Shown here: piece by piece, positions 8,997-20,483 of the stretch
Layout: each line of letters starts with the position of its first letter
How positions within the stretch are numbered: position 1 is the stretch's first letter
Source: Coenobita brevimanus
Lineage: Eukaryota > Arthropoda > Malacostraca > Decapoda > Coenobitidae
Length of the DNA: 64,000 bases
Assembly (NCBI GenBank): GCA_032717465.1
Contig: CM064732.1
Coordinates: 29,496,107-29,560,106 of the forward strand
Direction of reading: 5' to 3'
The notes under the pieces: generated by a model
The model's input: only the letters and a program-made list of their open reading frames with translations
What the model was told of the DNA's origin: nothing
The model's database searches: none
Made by a program: the position numbers and the translations under genes

Positions 8997-11900
8997 CCCC
9001 TGGGGGTAGGGAGGTTTCAAGAATACTCCCCCAGTATCCCTGCTTGTCGTACGAGGCGAGTAAAAGGGTTGGTGGTAGGTTAGTGCCCCACCCCGTAAAA
9101 AGAACTAACTAAAAAAGCAAATAAAGCGCCTCGGACCCGGACGGACCATACGTTGACGACTAAGGAACGGACAAAGGACATTCGGAGAGTGGGAACGTGG
9201 AATGTGAGAGGAGTGAATGATGAAGTGAAAGAGAGAGAGATTGTCCAGGTGCTTGAGGATGCAAAAGTGGATATATGTGGAGTGACTGAAACTAAATGGC
9301 AAGGTGAAAGGATGAGAGAATGGGAATACGGTGTAGGTATATGTGCGGGAGTCAGTGAGAATGAGAGGGCAAAAGAGGGAGTATGTCTGATGATAAGCAA
9401 GAAGTGAAAGGAGAATATAAGAGAGTATGGAACAGTGGGTGCAAGGATTGTATGGGTGAGGATGAAAGTAGGTATACAAGCATGGGCGATTGTATGTGTG
9501 TATGCTCCAACAGAGGATCGAGTGGCAAGAGTGAAAAATGAGTTTTGGGCGAGAGTAGAAGCATGTATGGACAAGTTTGAGAGGAGCGAGAGAGTGCTGT
9601 TGATTGGAGACATGAATGGCAAAGTCGGGAATGTACGAGTGGATGGAGTGGTTGGTCAGTGGGGTGTGCCAGCAGAAGTAGATGGGAATGGTAGTGCTTT
9701 GGTGGACATCTGTGCTGGTAAGGGGTTGGCAATAGCCAACACATACTTTCGTCATAAGATGATCCACCGGTATACATGGAGAGTAATGAGGAGGATGGAT
9801 GGTGAACTTGCTGAACGAAAGGCAATGATAGACTACGTGTGTGTGGATGAGCGAATGAGAAGAAAGGTGTTGGATGCAAGGGTGTGGAGAGGGTGGGGGA
9901 ATGGAGTCTCGGACCATCACTTAGTGATGGCCAAGGTAGAGCTGCAAAGAAAGTGGTTGAGGAGGCGAAGGGGAAGACAGGAGGAAACAGCTCCTGTGAG
10001 AAGAGTGGAGAAATTGCAAGATAGTGAGAAGAGGACAGAGTATAAGAGCATAGTGGAAGAAAGATTGGGAAGGTATGAGCAAGAGCAGATGGAAGGGGTG
10101 GAAGACGTATGTAAGATATTCACGGAAGAGATAAGCGCAGCGTGTGAGGTGGTTTGTGGAGTGAGGAGGAGATGCAAGGGTGTGCAAGAGACAGCATGGT
10201 GGAATGATGAGGTGAAACGAGCTGTGGAACAAAAGAAGAAGGCATATGGTGAATGGTTGGCGAGTAGAGGTAGGGAAGAAGAGAGAGAGAGAAGAGAGAG
10301 GTATATGTGAGCAGGAGAAGGGAGGTTAAGAGACTGGTGAAGGAGAGTAAGAAGAAAGTGGATGAAGAGTTTGGGAGGAATCTGAGTGTGAAATGGAGGG
10401 AGAGTAAGAAATTGTTTTGGAAGGAGGTAAAGAAAGTAAGGCAGTGTGAAAGGGGAAATAGTAGGGGAGTGAAAGATAGGAATAATAGATTGTTGGTGGA
10501 GAAGAGAGAGAAATTGAGGAGATGGAAGGAGCACTTTGAGGATTTGTTGAATGTAGAGAGTGAGAGCAATGTGAGTATAAGTGGTTGGGGAATGGCTGGG
10601 AGAAGAAGAGATGAGAGGAGGGAGGAAGAGATCAGTAGGTCGGAAGTAGTGGAAGCGATGAAGAAGATTAAGCTGGGAAAGGCCCCAGGAATTGATGGAG
10701 TGTGTGGTGAAATGCTTAGGTATGGGGGTGAGATTGTTGTGGAGTGGATATGGAAGTTGTGTAGATTGGCTTGGGAAGAGGGAAGGGTTCCAGAGGACTG
10801 GAAGTCAGGTATAATTGTTCCTCTGTACAAAGGAAAAGGGGAGAGAGAAGTATGTGGTAACCATAGGGGTATATGCCTTCTTAGTGTGACTGGTAAAATA
10901 TATGGTAGAATACTCATTGATAGGGTTAGGCATATGACAGAGGAGCTAGTTGGAGAAGAACAAGGGTGATTTAGGAAGGGAAAAGGGTGTGTAGATCAGA
11001 TATTTGCTCTAAGATGTTTAGTGGAGAAGTATCTAGAGAAGGGAAGGAAAGTGTACGCTGCCTTCATGGACTTGGAGAAAGCTTATGACAGAATAGACAG
11101 GAAAGGTATGTGGAAGGTATTAAGAGTGGAGGGGAAATTGTTGAGTGCTGTGAAGAGTATGTACGAGGGAGCTAGGGCTACGGTGCGAGTGGATAGTGAG
11201 CTGAGTGAGTTCTTTGATCTCAATGTGAGACTGAAACAGGGGTGTGTAATGTCTCCATGGCTGTTTAATATATATATGGATGGGGTCGTAAAGGAGGTAC
11301 AAGGTAGGGCAGTGGATGTGGGGGTGGCCCTAATGAATGAGGGTGAGATTTGGAAGCTTCCGGTGTTGCTGTTTGCTGATGATACAGTATTGTTGAGTGA
11401 AGATGAATGGGAGTTGCAAGGTTTGGTGAATGAATTTGGGACAGTGTGTAGGAGGAGGAAGCTGAAGGTTAATGTAAATAAAAGTAAAGTTATGGTGTTT
11501 GAGAGGAATGAAGTCACAGAGTGTGCAGTGAGGTTGGATGGTGAGGATATGGAGAATGTGAGTGCATTCAAGTACTTGGGTAGTGTGATGAGTAAGGATG
11601 GAACTTTGGGGGATGAAGTACGTGAAAGGGTACAGCAGGGAAGGAAGGTTGTTGGCACACTGAAAGCAGTGATGAGAAATAGGGAGGTGAGTATGGAAGT
11701 TAAGAAGTCTCTGCATGATGGTACTATGATCCCTACCCTGACGTATGGAAGCGAGGCGTGGACCTTGCAAGAGGGGAACAAGTCAAGAGTGAGAGCAGTG
11801 GAAATGAGTTACTTGAGAGGAGCATGTGGAGTGACATGGAGGGACAGGTTGACGAATGAAGAAGTGAAGGAACGTTGTGTGGTAGAAGTGGATGTGGTTG

Positions 11901-12183
11901 AAAAGATTAGGAGAAATACACTGAGGTGGTTTGGACATGTGGAGAGGATGGAGAGTGAAAGACTGACTAAGAGGGTGTATGTGGGTGAGGTGGAGGGAGG
12001 GAGAGGGAGGGGTAGACCGAGAATGAGGTGGAGGGATGGAGTTGAGAGGTATATGAGGGAGAGGGGGGTGAGTTGGGGGGAGGGGAGTCAAATGGTGGGT
12101 GACAGAGTGACTTGGAGGCGTTTTGTCTGCGGCCACCCTTTGCGGGATTAGGGCGTCGGGCTATAGATAGATAGATAGATAGA
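8997..12183 (+). mobile_element. RTE-A copy 1, nearly full-length RTE-like LINE inside LINE-B
   Basis: It begins CCCCTGGGGGTAGGGAGG, with a structured leader of about 150 bases, followed by EN and RT. It ends GGCGTCGGGCTATAGATAGATAG with an (ATAG)n tail. It replaced about 37-39 bases of its target: LINE-B copy 2 has these as 52064 to about 52101. Insertion was therefore accompanied by a small target deletion instead of a clean duplication. Other copies: 38317-39812, 56270-57612 (both minus) and 60468-60620. Confidence 0.9.
9153..12151 (+). pseudogene. RTE-A copy 1 EN-RT polyprotein with few breaks
   Basis: EN: VGTWNVRGV, CGVTETKWQG, VCVYAPTED, LIGDMNGKVG, MIDYVCVDE and VSDHHLVM, with all the expected catalytic positions present. 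RT: GKAPGIDGVCGEML, FMDLEKAYDRIDRK, KQGCVMSPWLFNIYMDG and LLFADDTVLLSEDE. C-terminus: TYGSEAWTLQEG and LRWFGHVERM...GRGRPRMRWRDG. Breaks are TGA at 9405-9407, a frameshift near 10305 and TGA near 10967. With only these lesions it is a recent but inactive copy. Confidence 0.85.
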
Positions 12184-14131
12184 CTTCAATTGTAAAGAGG
12201 TGAACTGGGAGGAATGGGACTCAGGAGGCGGCGAGGATTCGTGGGACACTATATTATTAAATATAGCAATGAACAATGTGATGACGCAATGGGTCAAAGA
12301 AGAGACAAGGTTTCAAGGAGAGGACACACCAGCAAGACTAGACTTACTTTTTACCAAAGAACACGATGTGATAGAATCCTTGAAATATCTGTGTCCTATT
12401 AGAAAACGTGATCATGTGGTCATTGAGTTCCAGATGATAACAGGGAACGTGGAGCCAAGAGACGAGCTTTATAGACAGGGAAGGTACAACTTTGGGAAAG
12501 CAAACTTTACAGGATTGAGAACATTTTTTGAAAATGCAGATTGGAGAAAATTCAGAGAAACAACAGAGATACAGAGAAAGTGGGATATTTTTCTAGACCT
12601 GTAGAATTCAGGAGTGGAAAAATTTGTGCCAAGAGTAAAGGGGAAAGAAAACAGGAAAAAAGTGGTTTAATAAAAGGTGTATGATAGCAGAAAAAGGGAG
12701 ACACATGGCGTGGAACAATTGGAGAAAGAGAGGTAACAACAGAACAAAGGAAGAATATACAAGAACTCAAAATTAATACACAACAATATGCAGAGAAGAA
12801 GAAAGGAATTTTGAAAAAGGTATAATAGACAAATGTAAGGATGAACCCAAACTGTTTTACAGATCTGTTAATGGCAAACTGAAACAAAAGGAAGGAATCA
12901 CCAAACTGAAAGTAGAAGGAGAGATCTATAAGGATGCGGCAATGCAAGCAGAAATAATGAACAAACGTTTCCAGTCAGTTTTCACTAATGAAAAGGAGTT
13001 TGTGGAAGCGGAGGTAGTGACTAGAAATGTAGTGATAAAAGATATAAAAGTGGAAGTACAGGAAGTGTATAAACTACTAGAAACTCAAGATGTAAGGAAA
13101 GCCCCAGGACCAGATGGAATCTCTAATTGGGTACTGAAGGAATGCAGAGAACAACTGGCAGATAAGATTCACAGTTTAATTGTGTGTTCTCTGGAAGAGG
13201 GGAAAGTGCCTCAAGAATGGAAGATGGCAAATGTGGTACCAATTTATAAGGGAGGAAACAAGGAAGAACCCCCGAATTATAGACCAGTGTCCCTAACCAG
13301 CATGATCGCAAAATTGTGTGAAAGAATTCTGAAAGATAGATGGATAAAATATCTGGAAGAGAAAATATTTTGGCTGATAGTCAGTTTGGATTTAGAAGTG
13401 GAAGGTCATGTGTTTCCAACTTGTTGAGTTTTTACTCAAGAGCGATTGACGTGCTTCAGGAAGGAGAAGGTTGGGCGGATTGTGTGTATTTAGATTTGGA
13501 GAAGGCCTTTGACAAGGTACCCCATAAGAGACTAATGTGGAAACTAGAGCATATAGGAGGACTGAAGGGGAACCTCCTAGAATGGATAAGAGACTTTTTA
13601 AGAGACAGACAAATGAGGACAATAATAAAAGATAAGATGTCTGGATGAAGGGAAGTAACAAGTGGAGTCCCACAGGGCTCAGTTTTGGCACCAGTAATGT
13701 TCCTGATTTACATAAATGATATGGTCACTGGAGTGAACAGTTATGCAAGTCTGTTTGCTGATGATGCAAAGATCATGAGGAAGGTAGAGGTTGAGGAGGA
13801 TTGCAAAATGCTGCAGGAGGATCTGGATAGGATACACGAATGGAGCCGGATGTGGGAAATTCAATTCAATGCAAAGAAATGTAAAATATTGGAAATGGGC
13901 AAAAGTATCAAGAGGCCATCATTGAATTATTTGATGGGTAATGAACCAATCACAAAAGCGAGAGAAGAGAAAGATTTGAGTGTGCTGGTCCAGGACAGTT
14001 TGTCACCTGAAAAACACATTAACAAGACAGTTAGAGAGATGTATAAACTCCTGACTAATATAAGAGTAGCTTTTCATTATATGGATGAGGAGATGTTGAA
14101 AAAATTGATAGTGGCCATGATTCGCCCCAGG

Positions 14132-14471
14132 TTGGAATATGCAGCAGTAGTGTGGTCCCCACACAAAAAGAAAGATATAAACAAGATTGAGAGAATACAA
14201 AGAACAGCAACCAAGATGGTCCCCAGTCTGGCAGATCTGTCGTACAGAGAGAGGCTGGAAAAGCTGGATTTGCCTTCCTTAGAAGAAATGAGAAGGAGAG
14301 ATTGGAATATGCAGCAGTAGTGTGGTCCCCACACAAAAAGAAAGATATAAACAAGATTGAGAGAATACAAAGAACAGCAACCAAAATGATCCCCAGTCTG
14401 GCAGATCTGTCATACAGAGAGAGGCTGGAAAAGCTGGATTTGCCTTCCTTAGAAGAAAGGAGAAGGAGAGG
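14132..14471 (+). repeat. 170-bp tandem duplication within LINE-B copy 1
   Basis: The block starting TTGGAATATGCAGCAGTAG at 14132 recurs at 14302 with a handful of differences. It spans RPRLEYAAVVWSPHKKK...ERLEKLDLPSLEE. Copies 2 and 3 have it once, so it arose after insertion of copy 1. A 170-base step also breaks the frame. Confidence 0.9.
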
Positions 14472-14785
14472 CGACATGATTGCAGTGTTCAGGACCATGA
14501 TGGGAGTAGATAAAATTGACAAAGAAGATCTGTTTTTATGGGATAAGAGAGTAACAAGAGGACACGGGATGAAACTGAAGAAGCCAAGCTGCTAGAAGGA
14601 TATCAAGAAATATAGTTTTCCTTATAGATGTATACACCTGTGGAATAACCTGGACAAAGAGATTGTCCAGTCTAAAAACTTAAACGAGTTTAAAACTAAA
14701 TATGACTTATTGAGAAACAGAGACGGGACCCCATGAGCGTAGCTCATTTCCTGTATATCACAATTAGGTAAATACACACATTGTC

Positions 14786-15267
14786 GTCACCTGCGTCTTG
14801 TCTCTCATTTCACTGCTACCACTCACAATGTACTGTTTCTTCTTTCAAGTTAGTTTTCCCTTAAAACAAATAGTCATAAATGAATATGGCTAAAATTATG
14901 GAACATGAAAATGTCTATTTACAGGTACTGTACACTCAATCATCTGGTCACACACACAAACACACACACACATCACTTGGCACCTGCCTCTTGTCTTGTA
15001 TTTTAGACTTGACAAGTGCTCGTGGGCCGTGGTGGGCTCTCGCGCTGCTGTAGTTTATTTTAGTTAAACCTATAGGCAAAAAAAGTATGCGGAGATCCTA
15101 TGCCGGGCACCTGGAGCGGCGTTTTTTTGGTCAGAATGTGATCGCTCATTAAATATAGTAAAAGTTTTTCAATCGTGATGGGACCAAGTTTTTTCACATC
15201 AGCAAATTTTTTGCGATTTTTGTGCCAATTTTGGTGCGATTTGAAAGTGTAGTTTCAGCTGCCCAAA

Positions 15268-15269
<2 letters not shown>
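14786..15269. other. Intronic DNA between LINE-B copy 1 and LINE-G
   Basis: No gene is seen. Two diverged blocks reading CACCTGCGTCTTGTCTCTC (about 14796) and CACCTGCCTCTTGTCTTG (about 14982) each follow a CA-rich tract, suggesting an old duplication. The rest is AT-rich with T-runs. Confidence 0.6.

Positions 15270-15323
<54 letters not shown>
15270..15323. repeat. (CA)n microsatellite at the 3' end of LINE-G
   Basis: About 54 bases of pure CA. It lies next to the apparent 3' end of the minus-strand LINE-G. Confidence 0.95.
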
Positions 15324-15325
<2 letters not shown>

Positions 15326-16976
15326 CTAATGGTATAGTATATTAGATGGGTACATCCATCAGGAGGTGATCATTTTTGCCCTACCATCAAAACAGCATGT
15401 AGCCAGATGATAGATCAGATCTTGGGTATGAGGCCCAGACTGAGTTGCAGAGGAGCTTGAAGGTCCATCCCCGCAAGAGTGCTTCCATAACCAATCCACC
15501 AAGGAGAGTTTCCAGGACGAACTGCCCCACTCCTACAATTTCCAATTTGTCCCTTTGGATACACCTCTCCATATACAGTAGTTGCAGGGACAGGCCAGTG
15601 AAACACAGGCAATGGTTTCCCCTTGTCCACATCAGGCACATACATGACTGTCCACCAATTTCAGCCTCCTTAAGTGGGAGGCATGGGCAGTTTATCCAAT
15701 GCATAGGTGAGGCAGTGCCACATCAACATGCCTCAGCTTTTGTCTAGCCCACGAGTGAGGGGAGGAATTCCAACAATACTGATCCCAGATGATACACACC
15801 GAGTTCCACGTTCCCAAGTGCCCTGCTTGCATATTTGACCAAATCCACCAAGGACAAAGCATCTGGCTCCACAACTACTGGCTCCTCATGTGAATGAGCC
15901 AAAAAAGCCACCTTGTCAACAATATCTTTGCCCAGCTGCCTGTGTGTGTGAGTATCCGCAGTCCATTGTGATGAGCTGAAATTCAGTAACAGCTCTTGTA
16001 TCTCAAATACCAAATATCTGTCAGAGACAAGATGGTCCAATCACAATAAATGAATGGAGGCCTACAAGTCCACATCTAGCACCACACACTGGGGAAGGCA
16101 AATGCCATCTGATAAACAGCAGTGTCTGGTATATGGCTAACAGTTCTGCCATGAGAATGCAATGCTGGCCAGCCAGCTTCCATGTCTGACATAATGGAGA
16201 GATCTTTGTAATATACAGTAACTCACATCAAGGGACTTAAGTTGCAAGACCTATCCTTGTAGACTTTAAAATACCCCCAATCGAAGGTATCTTGAACATC
16301 CAAAATGTAGGGTAATGCCAAGGGAGCATCTCTGGAAATCCTAAATTCATCACCCATTAACCCTTTAACAGCGGGTATTGTTTTGGTCTGACTGTCCTCT
16401 CCCGCGGGGGTTTCAGCCAAATGTAAACAAAACTTTAAACCTTAATAACTCTGCACAGAATAAAGTTAGAGAAAAAAATAAGGTACCATTAGAAAGTACT
16501 AACCTTCAGCTTTCCATTGATGTAGGTTTCATGACTTTGTTGACTTTCACAGGACGGGCAGAGCCGTTAGAAGTGAGGGGTGTAAAATCACTATTTTACG
16601 CCCCACACACCAGTACCAAATGCCGACCACTCTCTCATAATAGTAATATAAACATATATGAACACTGTACATACGATAAACACCCACTCTGTGTTCACTG
16701 AGGTACCGTAGGTAAAAGGCACTTCACTGCAGCAGTGACCGCTCTTCACTGCGGCTGCGCCTCACTTTACTGCGGCGTCACCCGCTCACTGACGTTTCAG
16801 GCGATCTTTTCATTATTTCTAACTTCTAATATTATTTTACATATAATCTGGGCAATATACATTATATTTACACTGCACTTATTACTATATTGCGTCAGTG
16901 TCGCATCACAGAATTACACAAGTGCCGCAGAATTACACAAGTGCCGCAGATTCTCTTATTACAATATCACTTATTG

Positions 16977-17080
16977 GGGTTGGTGGAGGATTAGTGCCCC
17001 TCCCTGTAAAACAATTAACTCTAAGCCGTTGGCCACCCCGTTTGGGATACATGGCGTCTGGCAATGAATGAATGAATGAA
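16977..17080 (+). mobile_element. 5S-SINE, 5'-truncated copy
   Basis: GGGGTTGGTGGAGGATTAGT through GGCGTCTGGCAATGAATG with an (AATG)n tail, nearly identical to 6978-7082. It is nested in pB-1. Confidence 0.85.
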
Positions 17081-17359
17081 ACATTATACTGGCCAATATT
17101 TACATTTTTTTCTAGGCAAAATATCCCTTATTACTACATTATCCATTATACAATTATTGGTAAATCACGTCACTGTCGCATCACTGTATATCACTGTCAC
17201 TTTCAGTAACTCTGCACAGAATAAATCTAGAACGAAAAATAAGGTACCATTAGAAAGTACTAACCTTCGGCTTTGCAATGATGTAGGTTTCATGATTTCG
17301 TTGACTATCACTGGATGGGCAGTGCCATTAGAAGTGAGCGATCTAAAATCACTATTTTT

Positions 17360-17880
17360 CGCTCACACACCATTACCTTCGCTCATACACCATTATCAAA
17401 TGCCAACCTCATTCTGATAATAACACTATAAACATATATGAACACTGCACATACGATAAACACCCACTCTGTGTTCACTGAGGCAGGTAAAAGGCACTGT
17501 CATTACCCGCACTTCACTGCCACATCAGCGGTGTTGTAATCACTATTTTTCGCTCACACACCATTACCAAATGCCAACCTCATTCTGATAATAATACTAT
17601 AAACATATATGAACACTGCACATACGATAAACACCCACTCTGTGTTCACTGAGGCAGGTAAAAGGCACTGTAATTGCCCGCACTTCACTGCCATATCAGC
17701 AGTGTTGTAATCACTATTTTTCGCTCACACACCATTACCAAATGCCAAGCTCATTCTGATAATAATACTATAAACATATATGAACACTGCACATACGATA
17801 AACACCCACTCTGTGTTCACTGAGGCAGGTAAAAGGCACTGTAATTGCCTGCACTTCACTTCCACATCAGCAGTGTTGTC
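17360..17880 (+). repeat. 171-bp tandem repeat inside pB-1
   Basis: The unit contains CGCTCACACACCATTACC, AACATATATGAACACTGCAC, CACCCACTCTGTGTTCACTG and GGTAAAAGGCACTGT. GTGTTGTAATCAC begins at 17531 and 17702, and its truncated form at 17873, giving a 171-base period. A more diverged unit lies at about 16585-16735. Confidence 0.85.
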
Positions 17881-19830
17881 GCTCACACAGCTGGACAGAT
17901 ACTGATGCGTGTTTGGTCCGGGGTGGGGTGGGGGGCCCAGGGGGTGGGAGGTGGGGCCCCAGGGGGGGGAGGAGGGAGGTGGGGGTCGGCTGGAGTGAAA
18001 GAACTTAATAGCTACTCTCCCTTGAAACAATTGGCGCACGGAAAAAATGCGGGGTATTCAAAATATTCACAAACATTCGAGAATGACACCCGCGGTTTGG
18101 TCCAGTTTTTGCAATGTCATTCTGGAATGACACCCACGGTTAAAGGGTTAATGGATGAAGAGAGTCAAATATATCCAGCCAAGAGGAACTGGTGACACAA
18201 CTACTGCAGGCATGGGCTGAGGTGGCTGCACCCCCAAAGACCAGTGTGTACTAAGACTATGGACCACAACGGGCAGCCAGGGATATAAATGCCAATCCAG
18301 GGTCTTGGGGAGAACACCAGACCCAGTAAGAGGATGTTGCGAATGATATGAAATCCTCTTCAGCCACCTGCAATCCAACACCTCAAGATCCCTTTGCCAA
18401 TTGGAGCAGTCCCAACTCTGCCAGCATGGATATTGCTGAGGAAGAATGAGAGGCACTCAGGGCTATGCAAAGAAGCATTGTGGATAACATCTAGCTTTTT
18501 TGATACCATCTCTCCGTTTCTGATCCAAAACTGAGCTGCCATACTTGACCTTGCCATTGATGAAGGCCATATAAAACTTAAGCAGCACATTCCTGTCAGC
18601 ACTCCAGTGTGTACTTGCAATGTATTTTATCAAATCCAACCTCTCAAGACAAGATGTTCAAAGGTAATCCATGTATTTCAATAAGTATGAACAGGGCCAC
18701 TGAAATACAGTCCAAGCAGGATGTGGTGAGTCCGAAATGGGAGCTTATCCATTCTCAATGTAATTGCTGGGATGCCCAGAAGTCATATCTTTGAAATGAA
18801 ACACATTAGTGTGCTCTTCTGGGCAATGAGACGGAGGCCCCGCTCGGCGGCCCAGACTAGAAGGTCATCAGCTAAAATCTGGAGGAGATCTGTGCCAGAT
18901 GTAGGGAGTCAGTAAAGTACACAAGGGTCATGTCATCAACATACAGTACACTAGCATATTAGGGGACAGGAGCCTAGGAAGATGTGACAAGACACTGAAA
19001 AGCTGGGGCTTCAACACAGAGCCCTGTGGAACACCACATCATGTAGCCACTGGCAACAAGACACATTAGTAAAATCAGATAAAAAAGCTCCTCACCAACA
19101 AGTGGACATGACTGGACACCCCCGATTTGTACAGCATGGCTATATGAGACGAAGCATCAAGGTCACCCTCAATGTCAATAACGGCGACCAAAAGAACCTA
19201 ATTTTTCCTGTACCCATCTTGGAAGAGGAATTCCATCTGCAGCAATACATCAATGGTTCCCCACCCTGATTGAAAGCCACCTAGCTCCTCTGGAAGAAGA
19301 CCACCCGTCTCAAGTCACCACATAAGCTTCTTGTACACGATCTTCTCAAAGACTTTCCCAACGCAAAATAAGACAGATGGCATAGCGAGAGGATGGTAAC
19401 ACTGGGCCCTTCCCAGGCTTTGGAAAAGATAGGAAAAGAGCCTGTTTTCAAATGGCAGGATATAAACCTGCTCCCTAGCAATCACTGTACTGTACAACTG
19501 TAGAAACGCTTCTCTGACTAGTTAAGTTACATGGGAGAAGAATTCAAGCAACAACATCACACCCAGGGGCTTTACCTGTGGGCAGTGCAGACAGAGCACA
19601 GGAGAGTTCCAGCTATGTAAAAGGGTTGCCCAATCCATGAGGAGCCGGTATGTGAACATCTTGGGCAAATGCTGCCTTCAATCTCTGAGGAAATGGTAAT
19701 AGGGTAGGGGTGCTGAATTTGGAGTAAAAATGTGTGGCAAGATGGTCTGCTTGGTCCTGTGGACCTTTAATCTTTGTCCCATTCACAGGAAATTGAGAGA
19801 AAAGAGGCAATGACTAACCCATCATTCTCT

Positions 19831-20483
19831 GTTGTCTCGCTCGCATCATCATCATCAATCACTACGTACTTTTTGTTCTTTCAATGAAGTTATTCATTAA
19901 TCTATTTCATCAAAATAGATTTTTGCCCATCTCTAGATAGGTAAATTAACACATGAAGATACTCCCTTCCCAAACACCCAAACACTGAACCATCACCTGT
20001 CATGGTAAGTGATCACCACTGACTTTCCACTTTGTACACTCTAATCAACCCCTTTAGCCAAGTGATGTTTGTAGAGGTTGTGTGTGCACTTCAGTGAGTA
20101 GCAGGTATGATCGGAAGGGACTAAAATTTTTCAAGAGGGCCAAAGGGAAGACTTCAGGAAAATTTTGGGATTCCACCATACCAGTTAGCCATATAACAAG
20201 GGTTTCGAAGTCCCCATTTTCATGCTTCGGTTTACACAGTAATATTCCCAAACACATTCGATGTGGAAATTGAAGGTCCACTATAATTATATAACAAGAG
20301 AAATAAAAATATTACTCTCTAATCATTCTCAGAGAAGCATCAATTATTTTTTTTAACTACTTAAAATTTTCATGAGGCTGAGCACTCCATGCCCATATCA
20401 CATGCCCTACAATTTGTAAAACAATGACTTATGGGACTGACACATATGGATAATGTCTTAAAAAACTGCATGTTATTGACATA
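19831..20483. other. Intronic DNA without recognised feature
   Basis: AT-rich sequence with a short ATC run near 19847-19858. Small open frames at 20054-20281 (minus) and 20082-20273 (plus) have no family resemblance. Nothing is supported here. Confidence 0.5.

Larger units (their letters stand above)
8517..14736 (+). pseudogene. LINE-B copy 1 ORF2 (EN-RT), disrupted
   Basis: The EN N-terminus (KVAYTNVDGL, IMCFVETKLRED, LAVVYVPPKTRAWSDDEY) runs to 8996, is split by RTE-A, and resumes at 12184 (NWEEWDSGG, ARLDLLFTKE). RT follows: KAPGPDGISNWVLKECRE, YLDLEKAFDKVPHKR, GVPQGSVLAPVMFLIYIND, LFADDAKIMRK. Breaks include TGA at 8898, TAG at 12602, a 2-base deletion near 12660 shared with copy 2, a stop near 13645 and a 170-base tandem duplication. 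It cannot make an active enzyme. Confidence 0.85.
6159..14785 (+). mobile_element. LINE-B copy 1, full-length host of nested insertions
   Basis: The 5' end GGGTCG matches that of copy 2 (50412). A leader of about 200 bases precedes ORF1 (coiled coil) and then ORF2 (EN-RT). The 3' end is CACAATTAGGTAAATACACACA near 14760-14780. Three insertions interrupt it: a SINE fragment (6970-7082), a foldback MITE (7385-8454) and RTE-A (8997-12183). Removing them leaves sequence colinear with copy 2. ORF1 type and RT motifs place it in the CR1/L2/Jockey group; I cannot resolve the clade without a tree. Confidence 0.85.
16361..18147. mobile_element. piggyBac-like non-autonomous element pB-1
   Basis: TTAA at 16357-16360 and 18148-18151 flank termini reading CCCTTTAACAGCGGGTATTG (left) and, inward from the right, CCCTTTAACCGTGGGTGTC. 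Just inside the right end is a palindrome, TGTCATTC..GAATGACA. There is no transposase. The interior holds direct repeats of about 280 bases (16443-16720 and 17209-17490), a 171-bp array and a 5S-SINE fragment. LINE-G reads through on both sides. Confidence 0.8.
15324..19830 (-). mobile_element. LINE-G: degenerate RNase H-bearing LINE (I/Jockey-like), 5'-truncated
   Basis: Minus-strand reading, in several frames, gives an RT upstream region (PQDQADHLATHFYSKFSTP, 19810-19613) and an RT finger/palm (VLFCVGKVFEKIVYKKLMW, about 19380-19315). A VIDIEGDLDASSH-like motif A and CGVPQGSVLKPQLFSV motif B follow near 19030-19170. After the piggyBac-like MITE, RNase H-like sequence continues (about 16260-15400). 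Stops and frameshifts are frequent, so it is old. The EN domain is absent. The pB-1 MITE interrupts it at a TTAA. Confidence 0.65.
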
